Part shown: in pieces, positions 27,001 through 35,812 of the stretch
Layout: the number at the start of each line of letters is the position of its first letter
How positions within the stretch are numbered: position 1 is the stretch's first letter
NCBI RefSeq assembly: GCF_004004555.2
Contig: NZ_SACP01000007.1
Location: 124,001-188,000 of the forward strand
DNA: 64,000 nt
Source: Methylobacterium oryzihabitans
GTDB lineage: Bacteria > Pseudomonadota > Alphaproteobacteria > Rhizobiales > Beijerinckiaceae
Direction: 5' to 3'
Made by a program: the position numbers and the translations under genes
Notes under the pieces: model-generated
Database searches by the model: none
What the model saw: the letters and a program-made list of their open reading frames with translations, nothing else
Told to the model about the DNA's origin: nothing

Positions 27001-30000
27001 TTCGGGTTGAACGGATTGCTCGGCGGATCCTCGGCCTCGGTGGCGGCGTCCGTCAGCGACCGCGTCGCCGCCGCGGAGGTGCTGGCGCCGGCGGACGCTC
27101 CGGCGTCGTTGCCCGCCGAACCGCCGACCCCGCCGCCGCCGCCGATCGATTGCACCACGATCGCGGGCGCGTCGTTGCCGATCGTGGTGACGCTGCCCTG
27201 GTGGTTGACCTGAGCCGTCGCTCCGCTACCGCCGGAGGCGCCGGTCTGGCCCACGCTGATCGTCGACGTGAGCTTCCCCTGGAAGGGGCCTTCCTCGCCC
27301 TGCGCGTTCTTCTGCGAGAACGAGGCGAGGGTGCCGAGATCGACCGTGGAGCCGGTCGAGGTGCCGCCGCCGCCGCCGACCGACTGGGCCAGCACGCCGA
27401 TGGCGCCCGAGCCGCGGGTCTGCACGGTGCTGGTGCCGGCCAGATCGACCGACACCGTGCCGCCCGGTCCCCCCGCGCCGCCCTTGGCTCCCAGGCCGAC
27501 CGTCAAGGTGTGGTTGTTCGCGTTGCCGGTGTAATCGAACGTCGCCGAACCGATCCCGGCATTCCCGCCGCCGCCACCGACCGACTGCGCCAGGAGGCCG
27601 TAGGCGCCGTCGCCGGTCGTCGCGACCATGGACGGGGTGCCCAGCCCGCCGGCGCTGATGGTGACCGCGCCCCCTGAGCCGCCTTTGCCGCCCGTGCCGC
27701 CGAGTGCGACCGCAAGGGTCACGCTGGTCGCCGTTCCGCCCTCGGCGCCGTACTCGGAGGTGGACCCGATCGTCCCGGACATGGCCGAGGAATCGCCGCC
27801 CTGGCCGCCGCCGCCGCCGATCGATTGCGCCACCGCGCCGTGGGAGCCGGTGCCCGCGGTGCGGATCGTCGCGCCGCCGCTCATCCCGTTGACGGCCGTG
27901 CCCAGTTCGAGATCGACGGTGCCGCCGTTCCCGGCGGTGGCGCCTGCGCCGCCGGCGCCATAGGTCGCCGCGATCGCCAGCGACGGCTCGTCCGGCAAGG
28001 TCGGGCGACTGACCGCGACGGCGAGCGCGTTGGCGCCGCCCCCCGCGCCGCCGCCGCCGCCGATCGACTGCGCCAGGACGCCGATCGCGTCGACCGGGGG
28101 CGCAGCGCCCGCCCCGCCGCCGGTCGTGACCGTGGTGCTCCCGAGCCTGACGGTGACCGCTCCGCCACTGCCGCCGCCGCCGCCGGTCCCGCCGATCGCC
28201 GCCGCGAAGCTGAAGCCGCCGTCCACCGTGATGCCGGACGCGTTGCCGCCCGAGCCGCCGCCGCCGCCGATCGACTGCGCCAGGATGCCGTCCGCCCCCG
28301 AGCCGGTGGCGACGATCGTCGCGCCCTGCGCCGAGGTCGAGACCGCGCTGCCGGTGCCGCCGCCGCCGGCCGTACCGCCGAGGGTGTAGGTGACGGTGAC
28401 GCCGGCGGCGGTGGCGTTTCCGCCGTTGCCGCCGCCGCCGCCGATCGACTGCGCGATCACGCCGTGGCTGAGGTCACCGGCGGTCGAGATCGACCCGCCG
28501 AGCGTCGTGGTGACCGCACCGCCGTTGCCGCCGGCCCCGCCCGCGCCGCCGTTCGAGGAGAAGACCCCGCTCCCGTCGCCGCCGTCGCCGCCGCCGCCGC
28601 CGATCGACTGCGCCAGGATCCCCGCCGCCGTGCTTCCGCTCGTCGTGATGCGGCCGCTCTGTCCGACGACGACGGTCCCGCCCGATGCGCCGGCGATGCC
28701 CGCACCGCCCTGTGCGGAGAAGAAGTCCCCCGAGGTGCTGCCGCCGGTCCCGCCGCCGCCGCCGATCGACTGCGCCAGGATGCCCTGCGCGCCGGCCCCC
28801 GACGTGGCGATCGTCCCGCTGTTCATGACCGTCATGGTCAGGATCGATCCCGGCGCGCCGCCCGCGCCGGGCGAACCGATGGTCGCATCGGCGTTCGCGC
28901 CCGGGCCGCCGTCGCCGGAGATGCTCTGGGCGAGGATGCCGCGCGCCGCCGCGCCCGTCGTGGTGATCGTACCCTGATTGGCAAAGTCGAGACCGAGCGA
29001 CTGGCCGCCGCCGCCGCCGCTTCCGCTGCTGGATATCAGGCCGGAGGCATCGGAGGCCTTGCCCCCCTGCGCGCCGACGGATTGCAGGACGACACCGTGG
29101 GCGTTGCTCCCGGTCGTGGTGATGCCGACGCCGGAATAGAGGGTCCCGCCGACGAAGCCGCCGGCGCCGCCGGCGCCGCCGGCGCCGCTGTCGATCTCGA
29201 CATTGCCGGCTCCCCTGCCGCCGATGCCGCCGGCGCCGCCGAGGGATCGCAGGACCAGTCCCGGCGAGGTGTCTCCCGTCGTCCGGAGGGTCGTGCCGCT
29301 GGCGAGAAACGTCGTGATGCCGCCGCCATCGCCGCCGGAGCCGCCGGAGCCGGAGGTCCCGCCGGCCAGGCTCTGCGCCTCGCCGCCCGCGCCGCCCGCG
29401 CCGCCCTGCGACACGAGGAGGATGGCGGGCGATTTCGCCCCCGCCGTCGTCACGGATTGCGCGCCGGAGCTGTTCAGGGTGATCTGGCCGGGCGCGGATC
29501 CTGCGCCGCCGTTGCCGCCGAGGGAGTTGATCTGCAGGCCGCCACCGGTGTTCGCGCCGGTCCCGCCCGCGCCGCCCTGCACCAGGACCGACACCGCGGT
29601 CGCGCTGCTGCCGTTCGTCGAGATCGCGTTGCCCGGCCCGCTGCCTTGCGCGAGCGTGAGGCTGATGCCGGCCGCCGCCCCTCCCGGCCCCCCCGGGCTG
29701 TTCTGCTGGTTGTCCTCCAGGCCGCCATTGCCGCCGGGGCCGCCGGTCTGGATCACGGTGAGGCCGGCGAGGTTCGGGCCGGTGGTCGTCAGGCGGCTGT
29801 CGGTGAGGGTGATCGTCTGCGCCTGCGCCGTCCCGCCCGTGCCGCCCCGGCTGTCGTTGTTGCCCTCGCCGCCCTGGCCCCCGACCTGCTGGATGCGGAG
29901 GGCCGCGCCCGTGCCGGTGCTGGCGGTCTGGACGGACAGGCTCGCGCCGCCGATCGCGGCCGACACCGCGCCGGCGCCGCCGCCGTCGGCGCCGTTGACG

Positions 30001-30515
30001 TTCCCCTTGTCGGAGGCGTCGCCCCGGCCTCCCAGCGACTGCACCCAGATCCCGTAGGCGCCGTAGGCGAAGCTCGCGATCTGGCTCGTGACGCTCACCG
30101 AGCCGTTGATGGTCAGTGCGATCGGACCGCTCTGCCCGCCGGGATCGGGCGAATTGCCGTCGGACTTGTCCGTGCCGAGGGCGTAGAGGTTGAGGATGCG
30201 GAAGTCGGTGGGGCCGGCGTCGGAGGGGGGAGCGGTGATCGCGACCGCTCCCTGGTTCGTGAACGTGAAGCCGCAGGTGTCGGGTTTTCCGCCGGCCGCG
30301 CCGATGTTGAGCGCGTTGTGCGTCGAGGAATTCGTCGCGTAGTCGAAGTTGCCCTGGTTCAGGACGGTGAAGAAGTCGGCGACGCCGTAGGATTGCGGCG
30401 CGGAATAGCTGCCGGGCGGGATCGTGTAGGCGTTCGACGCATTGGGGTTGCAGCTCAGGGCGTGGGCCGGAACGGTGAAGGCCAGGGTTGCCAGCAGGCT
30501 GCACGTCGCGCGCAT
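24009..30515 (-). CDS. Giant glycine-rich autotransporter (type V secretion)
   Basis: A 2168-residue protein. The signal peptide is MRATCSLLATLAFTVPAHALS. The passenger is built of repeats of the type GILAQSIGGGGGxGG, with at least 14 units carrying QS(I/V)GGGGG, spaced by segments such as ITTSGSTAAG. The last roughly 280 residues are an autotransporter beta-barrel: RLGGRTTSVGADADRGRMG, GWFLGGSLAYETGRLDG, RAAYTIGTETLYLRPFLNLD and the terminal strand GGMLTFSYRM. The end residue is Met instead of the usual aromatic, and the stop codon coincides with a repeat element. It probably displays a surface adhesin or biofilm protein on the outer membrane. Proteins of this QSIGGGGG class are annotated as autotransporters in plant-associated alphaproteobacteria, from memory. 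Confidence 0.92.
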   Translation of the reverse strand: MRATCSLLATLAFTVPAHALSCNPNASNAYTIPPGSYSAPQSYGVADFFTVLNQGNFDYATNSSTHNALNIGAAGGKPDTCGFTFTNQGAVAITAPPSDAGPTDFRILNLYALGTDKSDGNSPDPGGQSGPIALTINGSVSVTSQIASFAYGAYGIWVQSLGGRGDASDKGNVNGADGGGAGAVSAAIGGASLSVQTASTGTGAALRIQQVGGQGGEGNNDSRGGTGGTAQAQTITLTDSRLTTTGPNLAGLTVIQTGGPGGNGGLEDNQQNSPGGPGGAAAGISLTLAQGSGPGNAISTNGSSATAVSVLVQGGAGGTGANTGGGLQINSLGGNGGAGSAPGQITLNSSGAQSVTTAGAKSPAILLVSQGGAGGAGGEAQSLAGGTSGSGGSGGDGGGITTFLASGTTLRTTGDTSPGLVLRSLGGAGGIGGRGAGNVEIDSGAGGAGGAGGFVGGTLYSGVGITTTGSNAHGVVLQSVGAQGGKASDASGLISSSGSGGGGGQSLGLDFANQGTITTTGAAARGILAQSISGDGGPGANADATIGSPGAGGAPGSILTMTVMNSGTIATSGAGAQGILAQSIGGGGGTGGSTSGDFFSAQGGAGIAGASGGTVVVGQSGRITTSGSTAAGILAQSIGGGGGDGGDGSGVFSSNGGAGGAGGNGGAVTTTLGGSISTAGDLSHGVIAQSIGGGGGNGGNATAAGVTVTYTLGGTAGGGGTGSAVSTSAQGATIVATGSGADGILAQSIGGGGGSGGNASGITVDGGFSFAAAIGGTGGGGGSGGAVTVRLGSTTVTTGGGAGAAPPVDAIGVLAQSIGGGGGAGGGANALAVAVSRPTLPDEPSLAIAATYGAGGAGATAGNGGTVDLELGTAVNGMSGGATIRTAGTGSHGAVAQSIGGGGGQGGDSSAMSGTIGSTSEYGAEGGTATSVTLAVALGGTGGKGGSGGAVTISAGGLGTPSMVATTGDGAYGLLAQSVGGGGGNAGIGSATFDYTGNANNHTLTVGLGAKGGAGGPGGTVSVDLAGTSTVQTRGSGAIGVLAQSVGGGGGTSTGSTVDLGTLASFSQKNAQGEEGPFQGKLTSTISVGQTGASGGSGATAQVNHQGSVTTIGNDAPAIVVQSIGGGGGVGGSAGNDAGASAGASTSAAATRSLTDAATEAEDPPSNPFNPNITFQTALNLSVGGKGGTGGSGGAVTLEHGGRVVTSGDYAPGLVAQSIGGGGGRGGTAVAGGEGNSLSSIIGSALVTSNVSLGASGGGGVGGSAGPVTVTLDGGASVTTGAAGRGSPGSGVQSVGLLAQSIGGGGGTGADGTVQPNGLLFLGAGLAGGGGSAGSGNTVRLQQPSGGNPVTVTTSGGAGHGIVLQSIGGGGGLGGAGSTLAATVSRFPSLSVGLKLGGAAGSSGDGGSVQVDNPILDLRTAGMGAYGLVAQSIGGGGGLADVTGSPASLQGLGGQGGSGNGGPVTVQLPQGSSIATTGLGAHGLVAQSVGGGGGIATGYQAGVTPALVGPPAFGTSSGNGGAVSVTALGSITTTGPGAFGIIAQSVGRGGGLATIGSQFYAASMGGASSGGLAGTVLVDLQGTISATGENAVGVFAQSVNGQTVSANTVTVNLGVYAPARVTGGSGQGAGLWIESGNAGNTISVGGGSSVAALSNLAINYTGGSGVNVLNDGTITGSTTLGSSAYTLTNRGTLQPSATGTGEAVIAGSFVQTPAGRLATQADFAARTAGRFVVTGDAQLAGTVQARLASVVANTPVPVLTVQGRATGSLSAASTALFDFAVVPSAGEAEQRFDLVATGSRLADPRFALTPGRQAVAGYLDRVFAAGTPQFGTFFAGLDRAASSPGDYGQRIGQLGPRSVLSVGAQRAQDAAFVANAAMSCPVFAAGTAFLTEGACTYARLGGRTTSVGADADRGRMGIDSTVLQIGGQGELAPGWFLGGSLAYETGRLDGRDGVRGGLDVGHGVLTLKRQEGPWLLTGAAFGSVGQVDLRRTVGLPGVGGLATGSTTPTTLGGRLRAAYTIGTETLYLRPFLNLDVVGARFGSYTEAGLGAFGLRHDAAAQTAAILTPALEVGLRTNLDAGMVLRSFVSAGVDIRTSDTWRATTRLIGAPAGVGGFTTLVPQDRAAARVSAGLQLFANEAIDLRAQYDGGFSDRATIHGGMLTFSYRM

Positions 30516-30692
30516 CGTCGTTCATCCGGGACGGTCGCCTGCCTTGATTCGCAGGCGTTCCGGTCGGGCTTGTCGCCGATGGCGCGCGACACAGCCCAGG
30601 GTAATGCGACGAATCGGGCAAATCCGACGACGAACAGGACCTCCTCCGGATGCCGGAACGTGTGCTCCGGTCTTGCGTCGGTCGCGCCCCGG
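30516..30692. other. Short gap before the autotransporter
   Basis: 177 bases between b561 and the autotransporter start. The autotransporter presumably has its own promoter here; no clear box is visible. Confidence 0.3.
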
Positions 30693-31259
30693 TTATCCCT
30701 CGGGCCGGAGCGTCGGTGCCGCGCGGCGAGGACGCCAGGGTGCCATGCTGGAGAACACGCCATCCTGGCGGATCAGCGCGTGCAGCAGCGCTGCGCCGAG
30801 ATGCGCGAGGATGAGTCCGAACAGCGCGTAGGCGAGCACGGTGTGGACCGAGCGCAGACCCGCATAGAGCACCGGGCTCTGCGGGAGGATCGGCGGGAGC
30901 ACGAGCGGACCCGCGAGCGCGACGGGGTAGCGCGCCGCCGACAGCATCGCCCAACCCACGAGCGGCATCGCGAGCATCAGCGCGTAGAGCGCGACGTGCG
31001 AGGCGTGGGCGGCCCGCCGCTGCCACATGGGCAGGTCGGCCGGCAGCGGCGGGGGAGCATGGCGCCGCCGGTTGGCGAGCCGCAGCAACGCCAACACCAG
31101 GATCAGGATCCCCAGCGGCCGGTGCAGGGAGACCAGGGCGTGGTAGTCGGCGAGCGATGTCACCATCGCCACGCCGATCAGCAGCATGGCGAGGATCAGC
31201 GCGGCCATGCTCCAGTGAAGCAGGCGGGCGGGCAGGTTGAAGCGGGGCGATGGCGTCAC
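30693..31259 (-). CDS. Cytochrome b561 family protein, GTG start
   Basis: A 188-residue membrane protein with four hydrophobic segments. Likely haem ligands are His15 (ARLLHWSMA) and His46 (SLHRPLG) and the pair in AAHASHVALYALML and SVHTVLAYALFGLILAHL. It transfers electrons from the quinone pool. The start codon is GTG at 31259, overlapping the stop of the upstream catalase gene (GTGA), so translation is coupled. The pair b561 plus catalase-family peroxidase is a recurrent proteobacterial arrangement. Confidence 0.93.
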   Translation of the reverse strand: MTPSPRFNLPARLLHWSMAALILAMLLIGVAMVTSLADYHALVSLHRPLGILILVLALLRLANRRRHAPPPLPADLPMWQRRAAHASHVALYALMLAMPLVGWAMLSAARYPVALAGPLVLPPILPQSPVLYAGLRSVHTVLAYALFGLILAHLGAALLHALIRQDGVFSSMAPWRPRRAAPTLRPEG

Positions 31260-32368
31260 AGGGCGGCTCCGTGGGGCGGCGCACCGGCGACGGCGCTTGG
31301 CGTCTTGTCCTCGCCGGCGCGGCGGGTGAAGGATTGCGAGTAGGCCGCCGAGCGGGCGCTCAGCAGCGGGTCGTCGGACGGCGCGATGCCGAGCGGCAGG
31401 ACGAGGGGATCGAAGTTCACGTCCCGGCAGTTGCCCGGCGCTTCGGGCGTCGATCCGGTGAGCGCCAGGGTCCCGAGGTCGGCGGTCTCGCGGTCGGCGG
31501 GCCAGGGCTGCGTGGCGTCCGCGGTGGGATCACCGGGTCGTCCCAGAGTCGCGACGAGGTGCCAGCGCAACGCATCCTGCCGGAGCTCGGCCGCAAGGGC
31601 GTCGAAGAGGTAGTTCTTGTCCTGCTGCACTGCCTGGCCGGCGGTCTCCGGCGAGGGCGCGCGCTCCGGCACGAAGGCGAAGCGTACCGGCGTGTCCCGG
31701 CCATCCGCCGCCACGAGGCGAAAGGCGTTGAGGCTCCGGTAGGTGCTGTCGGCGAAACCGGCGGTGACCGTGCGCGCCTTGATCAGGGCCGCCGCCTTCG
31801 CGCTCTCCGGGTGGGCGGCGAAGAAGCCGTTCAGGCGCGCGGGATCGGGCTTGCCGGTGGCCAGATCGGGCTTGGCGGCGAGCAGTTGCTCGTAGAACGC
31901 TTCGGGCGTGCGCACCGGGAAGACCGGGATGTCGTTCATGCCCGTGCGCCACTCCTCGCCGTCCGGCAGCGTGAAGCGCAGGGCGAGGCTGCGCACGGTG
32001 GCCTCGGCATCCGCCGCGTAGGGCTGGCCGCCCGCGAGCGCGAGCCGGCCCGCGACCGGCGTCACCCGTCCGGCGGCGAACAGGCCGGCCTTCGAGAGTG
32101 CCGCGCCCGCGCCGCTCGCGGCGAAGCGGCCCTCGACGCAGAGGCCCTTGGCGTGGTTGCGGCGGAACCCCGGATGCGGGCCGTTCACCTGCTCGAAGCG
32201 ATCGATCACCCGCGCCGGCGTCAGCGCCCCCGGCGAGAGCCAGCCCCCGACATAGGCGAAGCCGCAGGTCGTCCCCGCGAGCACAGCCCCGATTGCCGCG
32301 AGGCGGAGGAGAAGGGCATGCGGCGGGAGTCCGGGGGGTGCCCCGGTCAGGTCGTTCAGCAAAGACAT
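31256..32368 (-). CDS. Catalase-family peroxidase, membrane-anchored or exported
   Basis: A 370-residue small catalase-like haem protein. An N-terminal hydrophobic segment (LLLRLAAIGAVLAGTTCGFAY) suggests a signal anchor. The conserved block FRRNHAKGLCVEGRFAASG contains the catalytic His, and SLALRFTLPDGEEWRTGMND and STYRSLNAFRLVAADG match the family core. Full catalases run 480 residues or more, so this is the short catalase-related peroxidase class. It probably takes electrons from the co-translated b561 rather than dismutating peroxide. Start MSLLND at 32368. Confidence 0.9.
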   Translation of the reverse strand: MSLLNDLTGAPPGLPPHALLLRLAAIGAVLAGTTCGFAYVGGWLSPGALTPARVIDRFEQVNGPHPGFRRNHAKGLCVEGRFAASGAGAALSKAGLFAAGRVTPVAGRLALAGGQPYAADAEATVRSLALRFTLPDGEEWRTGMNDIPVFPVRTPEAFYEQLLAAKPDLATGKPDPARLNGFFAAHPESAKAAALIKARTVTAGFADSTYRSLNAFRLVAADGRDTPVRFAFVPERAPSPETAGQAVQQDKNYLFDALAAELRQDALRWHLVATLGRPGDPTADATQPWPADRETADLGTLALTGSTPEAPGNCRDVNFDPLVLPLGIAPSDDPLLSARSAAYSQSFTRRAGEDKTPSAVAGAPPHGAAL

Positions 32369-32712
32369 CGGATCCCTCAGGTGTTCGTCGCCGTGGTGCT
32401 GCGGATCGTGTTGGCGAGGGGATGCAGGACGGCCGGTCCGGCCGCCCCGACCAGGCTGTAGCCGATCCCTCCTCCGCCTCCAGGTCGCAGGGAAGCGCCG
32501 GTGCTTGAGTCGCGAGCCAGCCGCGACCGTGCGTGAAGCGACGAGCGTATTCCGCCGTTGCCGGCAACGGAACAGGTCGTCGTGCCAGTCCCGGTCGATC
32601 CCGGCCCGTATCGGGAGATCGACACACAATCAGTTTTAACCTTTTTTTACCAACGCACAGCGCGCGGCGCGAGTATCTTTGCTGTGGAAGAGCTTCGAGC
32701 CGGTGTAGCTTT
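32369..32712. other. Divergent promoter region, no gene seen
   Basis: 344 bases between the divergent catalase and VOC genes. It contains a short A/T-rich stretch (CAGTTTTAACCTTTTTTTAC near 32631) before the VOC gene. Open frames here are long only because of GC bias. Confidence 0.4.
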
Positions 32713-33546
32713 ATGAGCCACGAGAGTAACGACGAGCGGGGCGGACAGCTTCGCCGTGAAGTCCTCCAGGTTGCAGGGGCCGCTGCCGCGGCGGGCCTCC
32801 TGGGAGCAACCACAGTCTCCGCGCAGGCCACCCGGTCGGGCGGGCGTGACGAGGGTCCACTCGGCGCGCGTCTGCAAGGCGTCCAGCATTTCGGCGTCAC
32901 GGTTCAGAACATGGACCGGGCTTTCGCCTTCTACACCGAGGTGCTCGGCGGGACCGAGATCATGCGGGACGGCGACTTCAAGGGGGAGCCGGTTCATTTC
33001 ACGCTGATGGCCGACCAGGAGATCGTTGCCCGCGAGCGCCGCGTCGATCCCCGCACCATCGGCGTCCCGGACCTGAAGGGCGGCTCTCAGCGGCTCGATG
33101 TCCGCTTCGTCCAGTTCGAGAACGTCGTCATCGAACTTCTTCAGTATCGCGACGCCGCGCAGCCGATGGGCGGCGGCGACAGTTGGGCCGAGCCGCGCGA
33201 CCACATGAGCCCGGCCTACCCGCGCTCGATGCACATCTGCTTCTACGTCCGCGACGATGTGAACTTCGACAAGTTCATCGCCGATCTGGAAGCCGAGTGC
33301 GCCCGCCGCGGCATGACGCAGGTCAGGGCGAACCGCACCGTGCCCGTGCATTCCGAGGAGGAGCGCCGTGCGGCGCCGATGAACACCAACACGATCAAGA
33401 TCCAGGAGGGTCCGTCGAACGGCTGGTCGATCATCTACTGCAAGGGCCCCGAGGGCGAGCAGCTCGAATTCGTCCAGGTGCTCGGTCCCGTGAAGAAGAC
33501 CTTTGCCGATGCGGCGTCGCGCCGTACGGCGGCGAGTCGGGGTTAG
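32713..33546 (+). CDS. VOC/glyoxalase-superfamily protein with Tat-like signal
   Basis: A 277-residue protein. The N-terminus has a twin-arginine segment, LRREVLQVAGAAAAAGLLGA, with likely cleavage after VSAQA. A vicinal-oxygen-chelate domain follows: LQGVQHFGVTVQNMDRAFAF, VLGGTEIMRDG, then a second half with MHICFYVRDD and KGPEGEQLEFVQVLG. The metal ligands His and Glu of VOC folds are present (VQHFGV, GEQLEFV). Dioxygenase or lyase activity is possible; the substrate is unknown. Tat export suits folding with a metal in the cytoplasm. Confidence 0.85.
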   Translation: MSHESNDERGGQLRREVLQVAGAAAAAGLLGATTVSAQATRSGGRDEGPLGARLQGVQHFGVTVQNMDRAFAFYTEVLGGTEIMRDGDFKGEPVHFTLMADQEIVARERRVDPRTIGVPDLKGGSQRLDVRFVQFENVVIELLQYRDAAQPMGGGDSWAEPRDHMSPAYPRSMHICFYVRDDVNFDKFIADLEAECARRGMTQVRANRTVPVHSEEERRAAPMNTNTIKIQEGPSNGWSIIYCKGPEGEQLEFVQVLGPVKKTFADAASRRTAASRG

Positions 33547-33599
33547 CGCATTTCCCCACGGAGCGGATGCCGGTCGCCGCAGGGAACGCGGTTCAATCA

Positions 33600-33867
33600 G
33601 AGCCTGTTTGACTCTCGATCTGAAGAACAAGCTCCCCCCTTTCCCGGACGACTGGAACGCAGTGGAAGGAGATCCGGGATCCAGCACAACAAGTCGCGAA
33701 GCGTCCATACTCAACGACGGTGCTGTCAGGCTGAGCCGCTTCGCAGCACATCTGACGTCTGGATCCCGGATCTCCTTCCGCTGTCGCTTCAGTCGTGTAG
33801 GCCCATTCGGGCCCGGAAAGGCGTGCTTCGCGCGATGAATACGATGGACCATCGCTCAAACAGGCTC
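33600..33867. mobile_element. MITE-like inverted-repeat element, family 1 copy 3 (268 bp)
   Basis: GAGCCTGTTTGA at the left, TCAAACAGGCTC at the right, inverse orientation to copies 1 and 2. TCA precedes the left end (33597-33599) and follows the right end (33868-33870), which could be a 3-base target duplication or part of the terminal repeat. Contains GGAAGGAGATCCGGGATCC and its complement. No ORF of its own. Confidence 0.82.
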
Positions 33868-33953
33868 TCACACACTTGGAGGATCGCCCGAGCGCAACGG
33901 GGTCGGGCGCTGCCCTCGTGGGCTGATTCGACGAAAGCCGATGAACGACGTCA

Positions 33954-34163
33954 GTGCGGACACGGAACCTTGTCGACTTTCTCCAGGAGGATCGGTTCTC
34001 GAACCGACATTTCATCGTCCACGAGGTCTTCGCCAGCGAAGCCGACTTCGAAGCGCACGATGCGCAACCCTACGTCCGGGCTTGGTTCGCCCGGCTTCCG
34101 GAACTCGCTCCCGGCGGTGTGCAGGCCGTGAAGATGCGCGTGCTCGGGGGCCCGAACCCCTGA
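33954..34163 (+). pseudogene. Truncated antibiotic-biosynthesis-monooxygenase (ABM) family remnant
   Basis: 69 codons, of which FLQEDRFSNRHFIVHEVFAS and EADFEAHDAQPYVRAWFA match the second half of ABM/YgiN-type dimeric alpha-beta barrel proteins (normally about 95-100 residues). The first 30 or so residues of the family, including the first beta strand, are absent. The sequence begins 87 bases after the MITE-like copy 3, so insertion or deletion near that element probably removed the 5' end. It could still be translated from the ATG at 33954. Confidence 0.6.
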
Positions 34164-34246
34164 AAAGGGCCGAGCCCGACCCCGGCGATTCAATCGTGTC
34201 GCTCGATCGTGGCGCCTACTCGGATCGACGAAGAAGGGACAACCTG

Positions 34247-34861
34247 ATGAGCGTTCCCCCCTCACCCGGGATCGACCGACCCGAGGTCGTGACGGCCGCG
34301 GCGGCGGCAGGGCTGCCGTCCATGGCCAGGGCACAGGCGGCGGGCACCATGGGTTCGGTCGTGGTCGCCCTCACGGTCAACGACGAGCGTCGGCGCCTCG
34401 ACCTCGACAGCCGCGTGACGCTGCTCGACGCCCTGCGCGAGCACCTTCACCTCACGGGCACCAAGAAGGGGTGCGACCACGGCCATTGCGGCGCCTGCAC
34501 GGTGCTGGTGAACGGGGTCCGCATCAACGCCTGCCTCAGCCTCGCGGCCATGCACGATGGGGACGTCGTGACGACGATCGAGGGGTTGGGCCGGCCGGAC
34601 CGGCTGCATCCCGTGCAGGCGGCGTTCATCGCACACGACGCCTTCCAGTGCGGCTACTGCACGCCGGGCCAGATCTGCTCGGCGGTGGCCGTTCTCGCCG
34701 AGGTCGAGGCGGGCGTGCCGAGCCACGCCACCGGCGATCTCACGGCACCGGTGACGCTCGACACCAGCGAGCTGCGCGAGCGCATGAGCGCCAACATCTG
34801 CCGCTGCGGCGCCTATTCCAACATCGCCGAGGCCGTGGCCGACGTGGCGGGGAGGAGCTGA
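34247..34861 (+). CDS. paoA: Aldehyde oxidoreductase [2Fe-2S] subunit (PaoA/YagT-like)
   Basis: A 204-residue subunit with two [2Fe-2S] clusters: Cys76, 81, 84 and 96 ([16 protein letters not shown] and NACLSL) and Cys135, 138, 185 and 187 ([10 protein letters not shown] and [10 protein letters not shown]). It passes electrons from the molybdenum site. The N-terminus [20 protein letters not shown] looks like the hydrophobic part of a Tat signal, but the twin arginine is absent (GIDRPEVV), so export may be lost or the complex may be exported through another route. Its TGA overlaps the next ATG by one base. Confidence 0.9.
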   Translation: MSVPPSPGIDRPEVVTAAAAAGLPSMARAQAAGTMGSVVVALTVNDERRRLDLDSRVTLLDALREHLHLTGTKKGCDHGHCGACTVLVNGVRINACLSLAAMHDGDVVTTIEGLGRPDRLHPVQAAFIAHDAFQCGYCTPGQICSAVAVLAEVEAGVPSHATGDLTAPVTLDTSELRERMSANICRCGAYSNIAEAVADVAGRS

Positions 34862-35811
34862 TGCGGCCCTTCACCTACGAGCGCGCCGCAAGCGCCGAAG
34901 CGGCCGTGGCGGCCGTCGCCTCCCGCCCGGGCGCCCGGTTCATCGCGGGCGGCACGAACCTGCTCGACCTGATGAAGTTCCAGATCGAGACGCCGGCCCA
35001 CCTCGTCGACATCCGGCACCTGCCCCTGCGGGGCATCGAGGATCTGCCGGACGGCGGCCTGCGCATCGGTGCGCTCGCCACCAACACCGAGGTCGCCGCC
35101 CACCCGCGGGTGAAGCGCGAGTACGGCGTCCTCGCGCGGGCGATCGTGGCCGGCGCCACCGGGCAGCTGCGCAACAAGGCGACGACCGCCGGCAATCTCC
35201 TGCAGCGCAACCGATGCCCGTACTTCTACGAGACGAGCTTGCCGTGCAACAAGCGCCAGCCGGGCTCGGGCTGCTCGGCCCTCGGGGGCGTCACCCGCTC
35301 GCTCGCCGTCGTGGGCACGAGCCCCCATTGCATCGCCCAGAATCCGGGCGACATGGCCGTGGCGCTGCGGGTCCTCGACGCCACGGTCGAGACCGTCCGC
35401 CCTGATGGGTCGCAGCGGCGGATCGCGATCGGCGACTTCCACCTTCTGCCCGGCGACCGGCCGGAGATCGAGCACCCGCTCGCCCCGGGCGAGCTCGTCA
35501 CGGCCGTCACGCTCCCGCGGCCGCCGGGCGGGACGCACCGCTACCACAAGGTCCGCGATCGGGCGTCCTACGCGTTCGCGATCGTGTCGGTCGCGGTCGT
35601 CCTGCAGGAGGACGGGACCGGGCGGGTCGCGTTCGGGGGCGTCGCGCCGCGACCCTGGCGGGTCGAGGACGCGGAGGCGCTCCTGCCGAGCGGACCGGCC
35701 GCCGTCGTGGCGGCGGCCTTCCAGGGCGCAACGCCGACGGCCGGGAACGCCTTCAAGATCCCGCTCGCCGAGCGCGCGCTCGCGCTGGTGCTGAGCGAAG
35801 GGAGGGCGTGA
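34861..35811 (+). CDS. paoB: Aldehyde oxidoreductase FAD subunit with [4Fe-4S] loop (PaoB/YagS-like)
   Basis: A 316-residue xanthine-dehydrogenase-family FAD subunit. FAD-binding motifs [18 protein letters not shown] (about residues 28-45) and [18 protein letters not shown] fit. The cysteine-rich insertion [21 protein letters not shown] plus CSALGG and [10 protein letters not shown] is the [4Fe-4S] site that sets PaoB apart from ordinary subunit M proteins. Position between paoA and paoC matches the PaoABC operon of enteric bacteria. Confidence 0.92.
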   Translation: MRPFTYERAASAEAAVAAVASRPGARFIAGGTNLLDLMKFQIETPAHLVDIRHLPLRGIEDLPDGGLRIGALATNTEVAAHPRVKREYGVLARAIVAGATGQLRNKATTAGNLLQRNRCPYFYETSLPCNKRQPGSGCSALGGVTRSLAVVGTSPHCIAQNPGDMAVALRVLDATVETVRPDGSQRRIAIGDFHLLPGDRPEIEHPLAPGELVTAVTLPRPPGGTHRYHKVRDRASYAFAIVSVAVVLQEDGTGRVAFGGVAPRPWRVEDAEALLPSGPAAVVAAAFQGATPTAGNAFKIPLAERALALVLSEGRA

Positions 35812-35812
35812 C

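Noticed and set aside
23979..31343. Plus-strand open frames of over 1,100 codons
   Set aside because: They are antisense to the autotransporter and its neighbours and have low-complexity Arg/Ala/Asp composition.
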